The notes under the pieces were generated by a model that had not been told where the DNA came from, searched no databases, and was given only the letters and a program-made list of their open reading frames with translations. Below, piece after piece: positions 19,832 to 30,355 of a stretch of DNA of 64,000 bases. The number at the start of each line of letters is the position of its first letter. Position 1 is the first letter of the stretch. Position numbers and translations under genes: made by a program. The DNA is from Pectobacterium betavasculorum. GTDB taxonomy: Bacteria > Pseudomonadota > Gammaproteobacteria > Enterobacterales > Enterobacteriaceae. The stretch spans positions 20,142-84,141 of the forward strand of contig NZ_JQHM01000013.1 in assembly GCF_000749845.1 (NCBI RefSeq), in the 5' to 3' direction.

Positions 19832-21142
19832 CTACCTGGCGTTGCTCAGCAGGAGATTCGCCAGCGTACGCACGCCGAGTCCGGTTGCGCCCGTTGCCCA
19901 CTGTTCTACCGCACCTTTACGATACGTTGCGGAGCAGTCGATGTGCAGCCAGCCCTGCTGATAATTTTTCACAAAGTGCGACAGGAAAGCGGCTGCCGTG
20001 CTGGCACCGGCGGTGTGTGCACCACTGGCAATATTGTTCAGATCGGCAAAGCTGGACGGCAGATGGCTGCGGTGGAACTCTTCCAGCGGCAGACGCCAGA
20101 ACGGCTCATTTTCTTCTTTCGCGCTTTCCTGCAATGCCGCAACCAGCTCATCATCAAAGCTGAACAGTGCGTGATAATCGTTACCCAGCGCCATTTTCGC
20201 CGCACCCGTCAACGTCGCGCAGTCAATGATCCACTGCGGATTCTGCTCGGAGGCATCAATCAAACCATCCGCCAGCACCAGACGCCCTTCCGCGTCGGTG
20301 TTCATCACCTCAACCGTTTTACCGTTGCGGTAGCGAATGATATCGCCCAGACGGAAGGCATTGCCGCTCACCATGTTGTCTGCACAGCACAGATACAGTT
20401 TCACGCGCTGTTGCAAACCGCGTGACGCTGCCAGCGCCAGTGCACCCGTCAGCGTGGCCGCACCGCCCATGTCTGACTTCATGGAATCCATTGACCCACT
20501 CGGTTTCAGGCTGTAGCCACCGGTATCAAACGTAATACCTTTGCCGACCAGACAGGCGAACACCGGTGCATCCGGGTTACCCGTCGGGTTATAGTCCAGT
20601 GCCAACAACACGGGCTGACGCTCAGAACCGCGACCAACCGTGTACAGACCGGCATAATTCTGTTCACGCAGATCTTCACCTTTGGTAATACGGTAGCTGA
20701 CGGCCTCACAGGCCACGTCACACAGCAGGTCAACCGCACGAGTTGCCAGCTGCTCTGGCCCCAAATCTTCAGCAGGCAGGTTGATGGTGTCACGCACCCA
20801 GTCAACAATCTTAAGACGGTCGTCCAGCTCTTTCTTGTCGGCGTCGTTCAGGTCAGCCCATTCAACCGTTCTTTGCCCTTTCGGCCCACGATAACCCTGC
20901 CAGAATGCCCAACTGTTTGCCAGATCCCAGCCTTCACCCGCCAACGTAACGTGTTTAATCCCCTGCCCGTCGATTTTGCGGGCGGCACGCTGGATCGTTG
21001 CCAGTGCAGCTTTGCCATTCAGTGACGTCGTGCCAACATGAATGGTAAACCCCTGCTCATTCACACTCAGCGTCGCTTTTTCTCCCCAGCGCGCATCAGC
21101 TGGTTGAGTGGAGAGTGAAATCAGCATGGTATTGTTCGTCAT
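19832..21142 (-). CDS. pepB: Aminopeptidase B (M17 family)
   Basis: Cytosolic leucyl-aminopeptidase-type metalloenzyme. The M17 signature [14 protein letters not shown] with metal-binding Asp/Glu and the catalytic region '[16 protein letters not shown]' are visible. ATG 21142 ([10 protein letters not shown]) is chosen because GGAGAAGC precedes it; the frame reaches back to 21181. The 436-aa product is close to E. coli PepB (427 aa). Repeat element copy A lies in the gap before iscX. Confidence 0.96.
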   Translation of the reverse strand: MTNNTMLISLSTQPADARWGEKATLSVNEQGFTIHVGTTSLNGKAALATIQRAARKIDGQGIKHVTLAGEGWDLANSWAFWQGYRGPKGQRTVEWADLNDADKKELDDRLKIVDWVRDTINLPAEDLGPEQLATRAVDLLCDVACEAVSYRITKGEDLREQNYAGLYTVGRGSERQPVLLALDYNPTGNPDAPVFACLVGKGITFDTGGYSLKPSGSMDSMKSDMGGAATLTGALALAASRGLQQRVKLYLCCADNMVSGNAFRLGDIIRYRNGKTVEVMNTDAEGRLVLADGLIDASEQNPQWIIDCATLTGAAKMALGNDYHALFSFDDELVAALQESAKEENEPFWRLPLEEFHRSHLPSSFADLNNIASGAHTAGASTAAAFLSHFVKNYQQGWLHIDCSATYRKGAVEQWATGATGLGVRTLANLLLSNAR

Positions 21143-21279
21143 AGTGCTTCTCCGATAATGGATATTCCTGCCACTTTTCATGTTTGCAGGTACTTTTCAT
21201 ATTTGCAGATACATAAACCGTGCATCATGACATGAAAATGTTACGAATTTTGGCACGAAAATAAAATGAGCCACCAGCC

Positions 21280-21391
21280 TAATACTGGTCACGTAAGCCT
21301 CATATTAGGAGAAACACGGGGATGAAGTTCCAGCAGGGATACCTCGCCCGTGGTCGCTCCGTGTATCTCGGTTCTCAAACGATCGGCATTA
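21280..21391 (+). repeat. Dispersed palindromic repeat, copy A
   Basis: 112-bp element with TAAT/ATTA termini and the core GGAGAAACACGGGG...GGTCGCTCCGTGTATCTCGG. It shares most positions with copies at 47904-48016 and 53697-53808. It lies between iscX and pepB. The outer stem is ACACGG/CCGTGT with an inner hairpin around GCAGGG. Confidence 0.85.
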
Positions 21392-21414
21392 ACCAGGCAG
21401 CCCCGTCATATTGC

Positions 21415-21615
21415 TTAGTCGGCTTCATCTAACCAGACCAGCAGGATCGCTTCCAGAATTTTTTCATTGGAGGCATCCGGCCGATCGTCAAATTCATCCA
21501 GCTCGCAGATCCACTGGTGCATATCGGTGAAACGCACCGTTTTCGGATCGAGATCGGGGAATTGATCGTAAAGTGCCTCACCGATCGCCCGGCTATCTGT
21601 CCATTTTAGTCCCAT
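21415..21615 (-). CDS. iscX: Isc-associated acidic protein IscX
   Basis: 66-aa acidic protein that binds IscS and iron and modulates Fe-S cluster assembly. It is recognised by '[25 protein letters not shown]' features and the DEFDD acidic patch. The start is taken as ATG 21615 since GGGAGGA sits 7 bases upstream; the ATG at 21621 would touch that site. It is the last gene of the isc operon, 21 bases after fdx. Confidence 0.95.
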   Translation of the reverse strand: MGLKWTDSRAIGEALYDQFPDLDPKTVRFTDMHQWICELDEFDDRPDASNEKILEAILLVWLDEAD

Positions 21616-21636
21616 AACCATTCCTCCCTATTCAGA

Positions 21637-21972
21637 TCAGTGCTCACGCGCATGGTTGATCGTATAGCGCGGGATCTCGACAACGAGATCGTCTCCGGCA
21701 ACACGCGCCTGACAGCCCAGACGGCTTTCTGGTTCCAGCCCCCAGGCCTTATCCAGCATGTCGTCTTCTTCTTCCGTGCTTTCTGCCAGCGAGTCAAAGC
21801 CTTCACGCACGATGCAATGGCAGGTGGTGCAGGCACAAGATTTCTCGCAGGCGTGCTCAACGTCAATACCATTACGCAGGGCGACTTCCAGAATACTTTC
21901 GCCGCGTTCCGCTTCCAAAACCACACCTTCAGGACACAAATCCTGATGCGGTAAAAAGACTATCTTAGGCAT
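21637..21972 (-). CDS. fdx: ISC-type [2Fe-2S] ferredoxin
   Basis: 111-aa adrenodoxin-like ferredoxin that supplies electrons for Fe-S cluster assembly. The cluster ligands are in 'CEKSCACTTCHC' and 'RLGCQARV'. ATG 21972 follows the hscA stop by one base, so the genes are translationally coupled. The family's acidic interaction helix (STEEEDDMLDKA) is present. Confidence 0.97.
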   Translation of the reverse strand: MPKIVFLPHQDLCPEGVVLEAERGESILEVALRNGIDVEHACEKSCACTTCHCIVREGFDSLAESTEEEDDMLDKAWGLEPESRLGCQARVAGDDLVVEIPRYTINHAREH

Positions 21973-21973
21973 G

Positions 21974-23824
21974 TTACACCTCATCCACAGAATGGCCTGC
22001 CAGCGCACGACGGATAGAGGCATCCATACGACGGGCGGCGAATTCCTGGGTTTGTTGATCGACTGTTTTAATCGCGGCCTCAATCGCCACGGGATCGCTT
22101 CCCTGCATCATCATGTGCAGGTGTTCGGATGCCGCGGCAATGATACTTTTTTCGTCATTGCTCAATAACGCTGCATCGGTCACCAGAGCACTGTGCAAGC
22201 TTTCCAGCACACGTGCAGCCTCCACTTTTTGCTCTGCCAGACGACGCGCCCCGACATCTTCCTTAGCATTCAGCATCGAGTCGGTGATCATCGTGGCAAT
22301 TTCCGTATCGCTTAAACCGTACGACGGTTTAACCTGAATGGATGCCTCAACGCCCGTCGATTTCTCCATCGCCGTAACGCTCAACAAACCATCCGCATCG
22401 ACCTGAAAAGTCACGCGGATATGAGCCCCACCGGCAGGTAGCGGCGGCAGACCGCGCAGTGAAAAACGCGCAAGCGAACGGCAATCCGCTACCATTTCAC
22501 GTTCGCCCTGCAAGACATGCACCATCATGCCGCTCTGCCCGTCTTTAAAGGTTGTGAATTCTTGCGCACGAGCGACGGGGATCGTGGTATTACGCGGAAT
22601 GATTTTTTCCACCAGCCCGCCCATCGTTTCCAACCCGAGCGACAAGGGGATCACGTCCAGCAGCAGCATTTCACTGTCCGGCTTGTTGCCAACCAGAATA
22701 TCTGCCTGAATTGCCGCGCCGATCGCCACGACCTTGTCTGGATCGATAGACGTCAACGGCGTACGACCAAAAAATGTCCCCACCTGCTCACGTACCAATG
22801 GAACACGCGTCGATCCACCAACCATCACCACTTCCTGCACGTCTTCTACCGTCAATCCCGCGTCTTTCAACGTACGACGACAGGACAGCAATGTGCGTTT
22901 CACCAACGGGGCAATTAGTGCATCAAGCTGTTCACGGGTGATAATCCCCTGCCAGCCTGCGACATCCACATCGATCGCATCAGCACTGCTGAGCGCAATT
23001 TTGGCTTTCACCGCCGCGTCACGAAACGCATGCTCCAACTGGCGATCGTCACGATCGTGAACACCAGCCTGCTCGTGCAGCCACTCCGCCAGCAGATGAT
23101 CGAAATCATCACCGCCCAGCGCAGAATCACCGCCAGTCGCCAGCACTTCAAAGACGCCACGGCTTAAACGCAGAATGGAAATATCAAAAGTGCCGCCGCC
23201 CAGATCGTAAATAGCGATCACGCCTTCTTTACCGGAATCCAGACCATAAGCAATCGCCGCAGCAGTTGGTTCGTTGAGCAGACGTAATACGTGCAGCCCG
23301 GAAAGACGTGCCGCATCTTTGGTACCCTGACGCTGTGCGTCATCGAAATACGCGGGAACGGTAATCACCACGCCATCAGGCACGCCGCCTAACGCCGCTT
23401 CCGCACGCGCAGCCAGCGCAGACAAAATGTCCGCCGAAACTTGTACAGGATTGAGATTGCCAGCCGAGGTATGAATAAGCGGCAGGCCATTATCGCTGGC
23501 GTGAAAACGATAGGGTAAATGAGGGTAACGCTGCTGAATGTCGACCAGAGAACGCCCCATCAGGCGTTTGACTGAGCTGACGGTATTTTCCAGATCGTGG
23601 GCAGCATTGTCGCGTGCATCCCAGCCAACGCTGTGACCATCGTGACGATAGTGGACAACCGACGGCAGCAGATCGCGACCATAGCTGTCCATCAGCGTCT
23701 GGGCTTCGCCACTGCGTACGGTGGCAACAAGAGAATGGGTGGTGCCTAAATCAATACCGACAGCCAGACGACGCTGGTGCGGTGCGGCGCTAAGGCCAGG
23801 CTCACTAATTTGTAATAAGGCCAT
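21974..23824 (-). CDS. hscA: Fe-S cluster chaperone HscA
   Basis: Specialised Hsp70 (616 aa) that, with HscB, releases clusters from IscU to target proteins. The ATPase domain motif [12 protein letters not shown], then '[15 protein letters not shown]' and '[11 protein letters not shown]', are followed by the substrate-binding domain. It recognises the LPPVK peptide of IscU, which is present in this window. GGAAG precedes the ATG. Confidence 0.97.
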   Translation of the reverse strand: MALLQISEPGLSAAPHQRRLAVGIDLGTTHSLVATVRSGEAQTLMDSYGRDLLPSVVHYRHDGHSVGWDARDNAAHDLENTVSSVKRLMGRSLVDIQQRYPHLPYRFHASDNGLPLIHTSAGNLNPVQVSADILSALAARAEAALGGVPDGVVITVPAYFDDAQRQGTKDAARLSGLHVLRLLNEPTAAAIAYGLDSGKEGVIAIYDLGGGTFDISILRLSRGVFEVLATGGDSALGGDDFDHLLAEWLHEQAGVHDRDDRQLEHAFRDAAVKAKIALSSADAIDVDVAGWQGIITREQLDALIAPLVKRTLLSCRRTLKDAGLTVEDVQEVVMVGGSTRVPLVREQVGTFFGRTPLTSIDPDKVVAIGAAIQADILVGNKPDSEMLLLDVIPLSLGLETMGGLVEKIIPRNTTIPVARAQEFTTFKDGQSGMMVHVLQGEREMVADCRSLARFSLRGLPPLPAGGAHIRVTFQVDADGLLSVTAMEKSTGVEASIQVKPSYGLSDTEIATMITDSMLNAKEDVGARRLAEQKVEAARVLESLHSALVTDAALLSNDEKSIIAAASEHLHMMMQGSDPVAIEAAIKTVDQQTQEFAARRMDASIRRALAGHSVDEV

Positions 23825-23899
23825 ATTGAGCTTCCATCAATTGGCTGGCGAAAAAACCCGTATGGCAATCACCATCGGGCTACCCGCCGGATTAACCAG

Positions 23900-24418
23900 T
23901 TATCTGTCCAGCAATTGTTCTTCGAGTTCTTCAACCTGTTGCTGGAGCTTGTCTAAAAAGCGTAGCTTGCGCACGGTATCTGCGGCGTCTGTCCACGTCT
24001 CATTATCGAGTTCATCACGCATATGCGAACGGCGCTTAACAATCGTTGCCTGCAATCGCTCGGCGAAGGCCGTCAGCGCCTCATCGGCATCCGATCGCTG
24101 CGAGATCGCCTCCAATTCTTCACGCAGTTCCAGCTGTTCCATCAGGAATGCGGTGTCCTTCATCGTGTGCTGTTCGTTGTTCACATCAAAACCGTGCAGC
24201 GACAGCATGTACTCCGCGCGTTTCAGCGGATGCTTGAGCGCCTGATAGGCGTTATTGATCGTTGCCGCCTGCTGCACCGCCAGCATACGCTCGCGCTCTG
24301 GGCTGGTAGCATAACGGTCAGGATGAAACTGACGCTGCAAATCCTGAAAACGGGATACAAGCAGGCCGCCATCCACATCATAGCGAATGGGCAACCCGAA
24401 TAACGTAAAGTAATCCAT
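23900..24418 (-). CDS. hscB: Co-chaperone HscB
   Basis: J-domain protein (172 aa) that brings IscU to HscA and stimulates its ATPase. The J domain carries HPDR ('[11 protein letters not shown]') and is followed by a C-terminal three-helix bundle that binds IscU. ATG 24418 gives the family N-terminus [10 protein letters not shown]; the frame's earlier ATG at 24457 would add residues not seen in homologues. Confidence 0.96.
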   Translation of the reverse strand: MDYFTLFGLPIRYDVDGGLLVSRFQDLQRQFHPDRYATSPERERMLAVQQAATINNAYQALKHPLKRAEYMLSLHGFDVNNEQHTMKDTAFLMEQLELREELEAISQRSDADEALTAFAERLQATIVKRRSHMRDELDNETWTDAADTVRKLRFLDKLQQQVEELEEQLLDR

Positions 24419-24489
24419 AGTGGTACTCTGGGAGTTCTGGGTAGCAGCGCGTGTCATTAATCTATCGCGTGCTGACTACCCAAGAGGGG

Positions 24490-24813
24490 TCAGACGTTGA
24501 AACTCTCGCCGCAACCACATTCGCCGGAAATGTTAGGATTATTGAACTTAAAGCCTTCGTTCAGCCCTTCTTTAACGAAATCCAACTCGGTTCCGTCAAG
24601 ATAGACCAGGCTTTTGCCGTCCACGATGACTTTGACGCCTTTGTCTTCAAAGACCGTGTCACCGTCGTTTAAATCATCAACAAACTCCAACACATACGCC
24701 ATACCGGAACAGCCGGATGTCCGTACGCCAAGACGCAGTCCAAGGCCTTTACCCCGGTTTGCGATGAAAGCGTTCACGCGTTGTGCCGCACTTTCGCTCA
24801 GAGAAATCGACAT
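24490..24813 (-). CDS. iscA: A-type Fe-S carrier IscA
   Basis: 107-aa A-type carrier that accepts clusters or iron and delivers them to apo-proteins, mainly [4Fe-4S] targets. Three ligand cysteines are visible: one in '[10 protein letters not shown]' and the pair in GECGCGESF. The start at ATG 24813 ([13 protein letters not shown]) matches the family; the longer frame extends into the iscU gap. Usual length. Confidence 0.97.
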   Translation of the reverse strand: MSISLSESAAQRVNAFIANRGKGLGLRLGVRTSGCSGMAYVLEFVDDLNDGDTVFEDKGVKVIVDGKSLVYLDGTELDFVKEGLNEGFKFNNPNISGECGCGESFNV

Positions 24814-24880
24814 ACTGTTACCTCGATCGTTCGCCACCTCGACGAGAACAGGCACCGCAAGAAACGGTGCCCCGCAGAGA

Positions 24881-25267
24881 TTACTGCGCGTCGCGTTTAC
24901 TTTTGTAATCCGCAATCGCGGCCTTGATAGCGTCTTCCGCCAGAATGGAGCAGTGAATCTTCACTGGCGGTAGCTCAAGCTCTTCGGCAATCTGCGTGTT
25001 CTTAATCGCTTCAGCTTCATTCAGCGATTTGCCCTTTACCCACTCTGTTACCAGCGAGCTGGAGGCAATGGCAGAACCACAACCGTATGTCTTGAAGCGG
25101 GCATCTTCGATGATACCCTCGTTGTTGACTTTTATCTGCAACTTCATCACATCACCGCACGCTGGCGCGCCGACCATGCCGCTGCCGATAGAAGGATCGG
25201 CGTTGTCAAATGACCCCACGTTGCGTGGATTTTCATAGTGATCAATTACTTTTTCGCTGTAAGCCAT
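24881..25267 (-). CDS. iscU: Fe-S cluster scaffold IscU
   Basis: 128-aa scaffold on which IscS-derived sulfur and iron assemble. It has ligand cysteines in 'GAPACGDVM', 'TYGCGSAIA' and '[12 protein letters not shown]', and the HscA recognition peptide LPPVK. It is 24 bases after iscS. Confidence 0.98.
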   Translation of the reverse strand: MAYSEKVIDHYENPRNVGSFDNADPSIGSGMVGAPACGDVMKLQIKVNNEGIIEDARFKTYGCGSAIASSSLVTEWVKGKSLNEAEAIKNTQIAEELELPPVKIHCSILAEDAIKAAIADYKSKRDAQ

Positions 25268-25291
25268 GATAGTCGTCCCCGATCTGGTGAA

Positions 25292-26506
25292 TTAATGATG
25301 CGCCCATTCGATGCTGCTGATATCTACGCCCTGCTTGAACATTTCCCACAGCGGAGAAAGATCGCGCAGACGACCGATAGATTTACGCACCAGCTCGATG
25401 GTGTAGTCGATCTCTTCTTCGGTGGTAAAACGCCCCAGCGAGAAACGGATCGAACTATGTGCCAACTCATCATTCATGCCTAGCGCGCGTAGCACGTAGG
25501 AGGGCTCCAGACTGGCCGACGTACAGGCAGAACCGGACGATACCGCCAGATCCTTGAGCGCCATAATCAGCGATTCACCTTCAACATAGTTGAAGCTGAC
25601 GTTCAGGATGTTAGGCACGCCCTGTTCGATATCACCATTCAGGTAGACTTCTTCAATATCATTAATACCGTTCCACAGACGATCGCGCAGCGTACGCAAG
25701 CGATCCATTTCTGCTGTCATCTCTTCTTTCGCGATGCGGTAGGCTTCGCCCATACCGACAATCTGGTGCACAGGCAAGGTGCCAGAACGCATACCGCGCT
25801 CATGGCCGCCGCCGTGCATCTGCGCTTCGAGGCGGATACGGGGTTTACGACGAACATACAGTGCTCCGATCCCCTTCGGCCCATAGATTTTATGGCCGGA
25901 GAAAGACATCAGATCCACTTTTAACTGGCTGAGATCGATAGGCAGTTTGCCTACGCTCTGCGTGGCATCGACATGAAACACGATACCGCGGCTACGGCAC
26001 ATGTCGCCGATGGCTGCGATATCCTGCACTACGCCGATTTCATTATTGACGTGCATGATGGAAACCAGAATGGTGTCCTCACGCATCGCCGCTTCAAGTT
26101 CGGCCAGATCGATAATGCCGTTGCGCTGAGGAGCCAGATAAGTGACATCGAAGCCTTCACGTTCGAGTTGACGGCAGGTATCCAGCACGGCTTTGTGCTC
26201 GGTCTTACTGGTGATGATGTGCTTACCCTTCTTCTGGTAGAAGTTGGCAGCACCTTTAATCGCGAGGTTGTCGGCTTCGGTCGCACCTGACGTGAAGACG
26301 ATCTCACGCGGGTCGGCACCGACCAGTTCAGCAATTTGGTTACGGGCGATATCAACCGCCTCTTCCGCCTGCCAGCCAAAACGGTGTGAACGGGAAGCCG
26401 GATTACCGAACGTACCGTCCAACGTCAAACACTGCATCATTTTCTCAGCGACGCGCGGGTCAACCGGCGTAGTCGCTGAATAATCGAGATAGATAGGTAA
26501 CTTCAT
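25292..26506 (-). CDS. iscS: Cysteine desulfurase IscS
   Basis: PLP enzyme (404 aa) that removes sulfur from cysteine for Fe-S clusters, thiolated tRNA and cofactors. The PLP lysine is in '[12 protein letters not shown]' and the persulfide Cys in '[12 protein letters not shown]'. It is the first structural gene after iscR, with about 250 bases between, as in E. coli. Confidence 0.98.
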   Translation of the reverse strand: MKLPIYLDYSATTPVDPRVAEKMMQCLTLDGTFGNPASRSHRFGWQAEEAVDIARNQIAELVGADPREIVFTSGATEADNLAIKGAANFYQKKGKHIITSKTEHKAVLDTCRQLEREGFDVTYLAPQRNGIIDLAELEAAMREDTILVSIMHVNNEIGVVQDIAAIGDMCRSRGIVFHVDATQSVGKLPIDLSQLKVDLMSFSGHKIYGPKGIGALYVRRKPRIRLEAQMHGGGHERGMRSGTLPVHQIVGMGEAYRIAKEEMTAEMDRLRTLRDRLWNGINDIEEVYLNGDIEQGVPNILNVSFNYVEGESLIMALKDLAVSSGSACTSASLEPSYVLRALGMNDELAHSSIRFSLGRFTTEEEIDYTIELVRKSIGRLRDLSPLWEMFKQGVDISSIEWAHH

Positions 26507-26758
26507 TGCTCATAAACTCCGTACATCACTTCAAAACGTGCAATGCGTTTTGTTTTATTGACAGGCTGTTTATACCCGCAACCTCTCGGGCCAATGCAAA
26601 AAATTTAACGATGTTATAGTCAGAACAATTTATCGTCGGAACATGCCGTGACAGTCGGACTAACACCGATGCCACATAGGGTAATGTGGTCAGGATTATG
26701 CGGCTATCAGAAAGGCAAAACGTGACGAGTAAAGATGGCTCGTCACGTTGAAGGTGTG

Positions 26759-27253
26759 TCAGGCGCGCAGGTTAACGTTGATCGTTTCCTGGATACGTCC
26801 ATTTGCGGTGCGGCGTGTGTCAGCATCCTGACGATCCGCAACGTTCAGCACTTCCTTATTGTTCACCAGCTCATCCAGCGTGATGTTATTCAGGAAGTCA
26901 GTAATACGATCGCTCAGATCGCGCCACAGCGTGTGCGTCAGGCAGCGATCGCCACCCTGGCAGCCTTCGCGGCCCTGGCAACGCGTTGCGTCAACAGACT
27001 CATCGACAGCAGAAATAACCATACCAACAGCGATTTCATTCGCGTTTTTACCCAGCAGGTAACCGCCGCCTGGACCACGAACGCTGGCAACCAGTCCGTT
27101 CTTACGCAAGCGCGAAAACAGCTGCTCCAGATAAGACAGTGAAATACCTTGGCGTTCGGAAATATCCGCCAATGGAACTGGCCCTTCCTGGGAGTGCAGA
27201 GCCACATCGAGCATGGCGGTAACGGCGTAACGGCCTTTGGATGTCAGTCTCAT
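26759..27253 (-). CDS. iscR: Fe-S-sensing regulator IscR
   Basis: 164-aa Rrf2-family regulator that represses the isc operon when it carries a [2Fe-2S] cluster. A winged helix ([19 protein letters not shown]) is followed by the cluster cysteines in [14 protein letters not shown]. The C-terminus NVNLRA is typical. ATG 27253 is chosen from homology; the frame reaches back to 27325 through the promoter. Confidence 0.97.
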   Translation of the reverse strand: MRLTSKGRYAVTAMLDVALHSQEGPVPLADISERQGISLSYLEQLFSRLRKNGLVASVRGPGGGYLLGKNANEIAVGMVISAVDESVDATRCQGREGCQGGDRCLTHTLWRDLSDRITDFLNNITLDELVNNKEVLNVADRQDADTRRTANGRIQETINVNLRA

Positions 27254-27323
27254 GATAGTGATACCTGTAGGTAAAACATGTATTATTAAAACATGTATTG
27301 GCAGAACATACCGCGAGTCTGAC

Positions 27324-27348
27324 ATTCCCGAGTGTTTTAGTCAACTAT
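27324..27348 (-). promoter_or_regulatory. Type 1 IscR binding site upstream of iscR
   Basis: On the minus strand ATAGTTGACTAAAACACTCG (with five more bases) fits the left half of the type 1 IscR consensus exactly and the right half partly. It lies about 70 bases upstream of the iscR ATG, where autoregulation is expected. A 12-bp direct repeat AAAACATGTATT (27273-27284 and 27288-27299) lies between it and the start. Confidence 0.7.
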
Positions 27349-27372
27349 TTAACCGAGTAAAACACTCAGGTA

Positions 27373-28098
27373 TTATTCGTCGTGTGTTTTTTGTACCGAG
27401 CTGAGTATTCCGCGCAGGATGTTAAGTTCCTGAGCTTCAGGTCTGGCGCGGGTAAACAAGCGACGCAGCTTGTTCATCACCTGCCCTTGGTGTGCTGGTC
27501 GGATAAAGCCGGTTTGCAGCAATGTCTGCTCAAGATGCTGATAAAAGCGTTCCAGATCGTCGACCAGCGGGTACGGCGATTCTTCATGCTCAGGCTGCCC
27601 AGCCTGTAACCGATCCAAATGCGCGATACGCACTTCATAAGCGATGATCTGTACCGCCATCGCCAGATTTAGCGAGCTGTATTCTGGATTAGCAGGAATC
27701 GCCACGTGGTAATGACATTTTTGCAGTTCATCATTCGTCAGCCCTACACGTTCACGCCCAAATACCAGCGCTACCGGCGCGTGCTCCGCTTCCTGTGCGC
27801 TGCGAACACCACACTCACGCGGCTCCAACATCGGCCAAGGTAAAGTTCGGGAACGCGCACTGGTGCCAACCACCAGACTACATCCTTCGAGCGCCTGATC
27901 GAGCGAATCAACCAGAGTGGCATTGCCGATAACATCGCTGGCGCCTGCGGCCAACGCAATCGCCTGCGAATCAGGCTTAACCAGTGGATTGACCAAATAA
28001 AGCTTACGTAATCCCATAGTTTTCATCGCTCTGGCCACTGACCCCATATTGCCAGTGTGCGATGTTTCAACCAGAACAATGCGAATATTGTCTAACAT
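27373..28098 (-). CDS. trmJ: tRNA (cytidine/uridine-32-2'-O)-methyltransferase TrmJ
   Basis: SPOUT-superfamily methyltransferase (241 aa) that 2'-O-methylates position 32 of several tRNAs. Visible motifs are '[22 protein letters not shown]', '[16 protein letters not shown]' and '[15 protein letters not shown]', the knot region. It lies upstream of iscR on the same strand and is divergent from suhB, as in E. coli. Confidence 0.97.
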   Translation of the reverse strand: MLDNIRIVLVETSHTGNMGSVARAMKTMGLRKLYLVNPLVKPDSQAIALAAGASDVIGNATLVDSLDQALEGCSLVVGTSARSRTLPWPMLEPRECGVRSAQEAEHAPVALVFGRERVGLTNDELQKCHYHVAIPANPEYSSLNLAMAVQIIAYEVRIAHLDRLQAGQPEHEESPYPLVDDLERFYQHLEQTLLQTGFIRPAHQGQVMNKLRRLFTRARPEAQELNILRGILSSVQKTHDE

Positions 28099-28179
28099 AA
28101 GTACTCTGTTGTGCGATAGATAAAAGAAGTCATGCGAACGAAACCGAAACCGCCATACCTTATCACAAACTTAGCTGTT

Positions 28180-28208
28180 TTACTTTTCTGCTACTCTGCT
28201 GCTATAAT
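28180..28208 (+). promoter_or_regulatory. Probable sigma-70 promoter of suhB
   Basis: TATAAT at 28203-28208 is preceded after 17 bases by TTACTT at 28180-28185. It lies about 45 bases upstream of the suhB ATG. Confidence 0.55.
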
Positions 28209-28251
28209 TTGCGCCGCTTTCCGTTCTTTAACATTCCAGTGGACCGATACC

Positions 28252-29055
28252 ATGCATCCGATGCTTAACATCGCTATACGCGCTGCGCGTAAAGCCGGTA
28301 ATTTAATTGCCAAGAACTATGAAACGCCAGACGCCGTCGAAGCTAGCCAGAAAGGCAGCAATGATTTTGTGACCAACGTCGATCGGGATGCAGAACGTCT
28401 GATCATTGAAGTCATCCGCAAGTCTTACCCACAGCACACCATTATTGGTGAAGAGTGTGGCGAACTGGCAGGTGACGATCCGGCAGTACAATGGGTTATC
28501 GATCCTCTGGATGGCACCACCAACTTCATCAAACGTTTACCCCACTTCGCTGTTTCTATCGCGGTCCGTATTAAAGGCCGTACCGAAGTTGCCGTTGTTT
28601 ACGATCCTATGCGCAATGAACTGTTTAGTGCCACCCGCGGTCAGGGCGCACAATTGAACGGCTATCGTCTGCGTAGCAGCACTGCCCGCGATTTAGAAGG
28701 CACCGTGCTGGCAACAGGCTTCCCCTTCAAATTAAAACAACACAGCAAAAGTTATATCAATGTCGTTAGCGCGCTGTTCACCCAGTGTGCGGATTTCCGC
28801 CGCACAGGTTCTGCCGCACTGGATTTGGCGTATGTCGCCGCGGGTCGCGTCGACGGTTTCTTTGAGATCGGTCTGAAGCCGTGGGATTTTGCCGGTGGCG
28901 AACTGCTGGTGCGTGAAGCAGGCGGGATCGTGACGGACTTCGTTGGCGGCCATAACTATCTGGCGTCTGGCAATCTGGTCGCAGGAAACCCGCGCGTGGT
29001 GAAAGCCATTTTGGGCACCATCCGTGAAGAACTGAGCGATGCGCTGAAACGCTGA
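28252..29055 (+). CDS. suhB: Inositol-1-monophosphatase SuhB
   Basis: Mg-dependent inositol monophosphatase (267 aa). E. coli SuhB is also part of the rRNA antitermination complex and assists ribosome biogenesis. Metal-binding motifs are 'GEECGEL', 'WVIDPLDGTTNF' and 'KPWDFAGGELLVREAGG'. ATG 28252 (MHPMLNIAIRAARKAGN) matches homologues, although the frame is open from 28132 through the promoter. Confidence 0.97.
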   Translation: MHPMLNIAIRAARKAGNLIAKNYETPDAVEASQKGSNDFVTNVDRDAERLIIEVIRKSYPQHTIIGEECGELAGDDPAVQWVIDPLDGTTNFIKRLPHFAVSIAVRIKGRTEVAVVYDPMRNELFSATRGQGAQLNGYRLRSSTARDLEGTVLATGFPFKLKQHSKSYINVVSALFTQCADFRRTGSAALDLAYVAAGRVDGFFEIGLKPWDFAGGELLVREAGGIVTDFVGGHNYLASGNLVAGNPRVVKAILGTIREELSDALKR

Positions 29056-29166
29056 TACAGTTTCCGACAAAAATTAAATACCGCGTCAGCACCGAGCTGG
29101 CGCATTTTTTTTACTTACTCATGTTTGTTGTTCCCTTTACTCCCCAGATCTACACTATCCATACCT

Positions 29167-29187
29167 GATAATAATTATTAAAATCAT
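29167..29187 (+). promoter_or_regulatory. Fur-box-like operator of the ABC operon
   Basis: GATAATAATTATTAAAATCA, 38 bases before the start of the first binding-protein gene, resembles the Fur consensus GATAATGATAATCATTATC in its GATAAT and AATCATT hexamer arrays. It suggests iron repression. Confidence 0.6.
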
Positions 29188-29224
29188 TCTCCTTTATTCA
29201 TCAGATATGCGCCAGGAAATGATC

Positions 29225-30349
29225 ATGTTGAAAAAAACGTTTATGTCACTGCTTGTGGCGATAACGCTCCCTGCATCCTTCAGTACTTATGCTACAGAGT
29301 ATCCTGTAACCATCACAGACATTGATGGTCGTAACGTCAAAATCAATCAAGAACCAAAACGCATCGTGGTACAGGACGGACGAGATATTATGACGCTGGC
29401 CTTATTGGATCGCGATAACCCATTTAAAAGACTGGTTGCCTGGAATAACATCCCTAAAAAATCCGATACCGCGACCTGGAATGTGCTGAAGACCCAATGG
29501 CCGGAAGCGGATAAGATTCTGGATATGGGATTTGGCGATAAAGGCGAAGTTGAGCTGGAGAGCGTATTATCCAAACAACCTGACTTGATGGTGGCTCAGC
29601 TACGCGCCAAGCCGTCACTGACCGAAAGTGGTGTGCTGGCAAAACTCAGTGCATTGAATATTCCGGTCGTTTTCATTGATTCCGAAGTCAACCCAGCGAA
29701 AAATACTGCCAGCAGCATTGACTTACTTGGTACAGTGTTGAATCAGGAAGATAATGCCAAAGCCTATAGCGAATTTTATCGCCAGCATCTGACCGCGATT
29801 CAGCAAAAAACCGCAACACTGCCTAAAAAAGCCAATGTGTTTGTCGAAGCCTGGGCTGGGCGTTCCGATAGCTGCTGTTTCAGCCACGCGCACAACGGCT
29901 GGGGAGGTATGGTTGAAGCCATTGGAGCCAATAATATCGGTTCCGCACTACTGCCGGGCGCTAACGGCGACGTCTCGCTGGAAAAACTCATCAGTATGAA
30001 ACCGGACGTTTATATCATGACAGGCGCAAAACGTAACTCGCCGTCCAGCAAAACGCTTCCGCTTGGCTATAACGCCAATAAAGCAGACATTGCAGCCAGC
30101 GCAGAAAAACTTATTTCTCGTCAGGGTGTTAGTCAGATCCCAGCAGTGGTACAGAAACATGTTGTCGGTATCTATCACCCGTTTTACAACCACCCTTACA
30201 ACATTGTCGGCATGGAATATTTGGCGAAAGCGATCTATCCCCAACTATTCACTAGCCTGAACCCGGATGACACGTACCGCCATATCATTCAAAATTTTAC
30301 CTCGCTGCCTGACAGTGAATTTATCTTTGCCTGGAAACAAGGTGAGTAA
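29225..30349 (+). CDS. Iron-type ABC transporter substrate-binding protein 1
   Basis: Periplasmic binding protein of the FepB/BtuF-like class (374 aa). The N-terminal Sec signal (MLKKTFMSLLVAITLPAS) is cleaved after about residue 24. 'VTITDIDGRNVKINQEPKRIVV' is the class signature. An unusual Cys-Cys pair (SDSCCFSHAH) is shared with the second binding protein at 32309-33436. The ATG at 29225 has CAGGAA about 7 bases upstream. Six bases separate its stop from the permease start. The ligand is unknown; context suggests an iron complex. Confidence 0.88.
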   Translation: MLKKTFMSLLVAITLPASFSTYATEYPVTITDIDGRNVKINQEPKRIVVQDGRDIMTLALLDRDNPFKRLVAWNNIPKKSDTATWNVLKTQWPEADKILDMGFGDKGEVELESVLSKQPDLMVAQLRAKPSLTESGVLAKLSALNIPVVFIDSEVNPAKNTASSIDLLGTVLNQEDNAKAYSEFYRQHLTAIQQKTATLPKKANVFVEAWAGRSDSCCFSHAHNGWGGMVEAIGANNIGSALLPGANGDVSLEKLISMKPDVYIMTGAKRNSPSSKTLPLGYNANKADIAASAEKLISRQGVSQIPAVVQKHVVGIYHPFYNHPYNIVGMEYLAKAIYPQLFTSLNPDDTYRHIIQNFTSLPDSEFIFAWKQGE

Positions 30350-30355
30350 TTTTTC

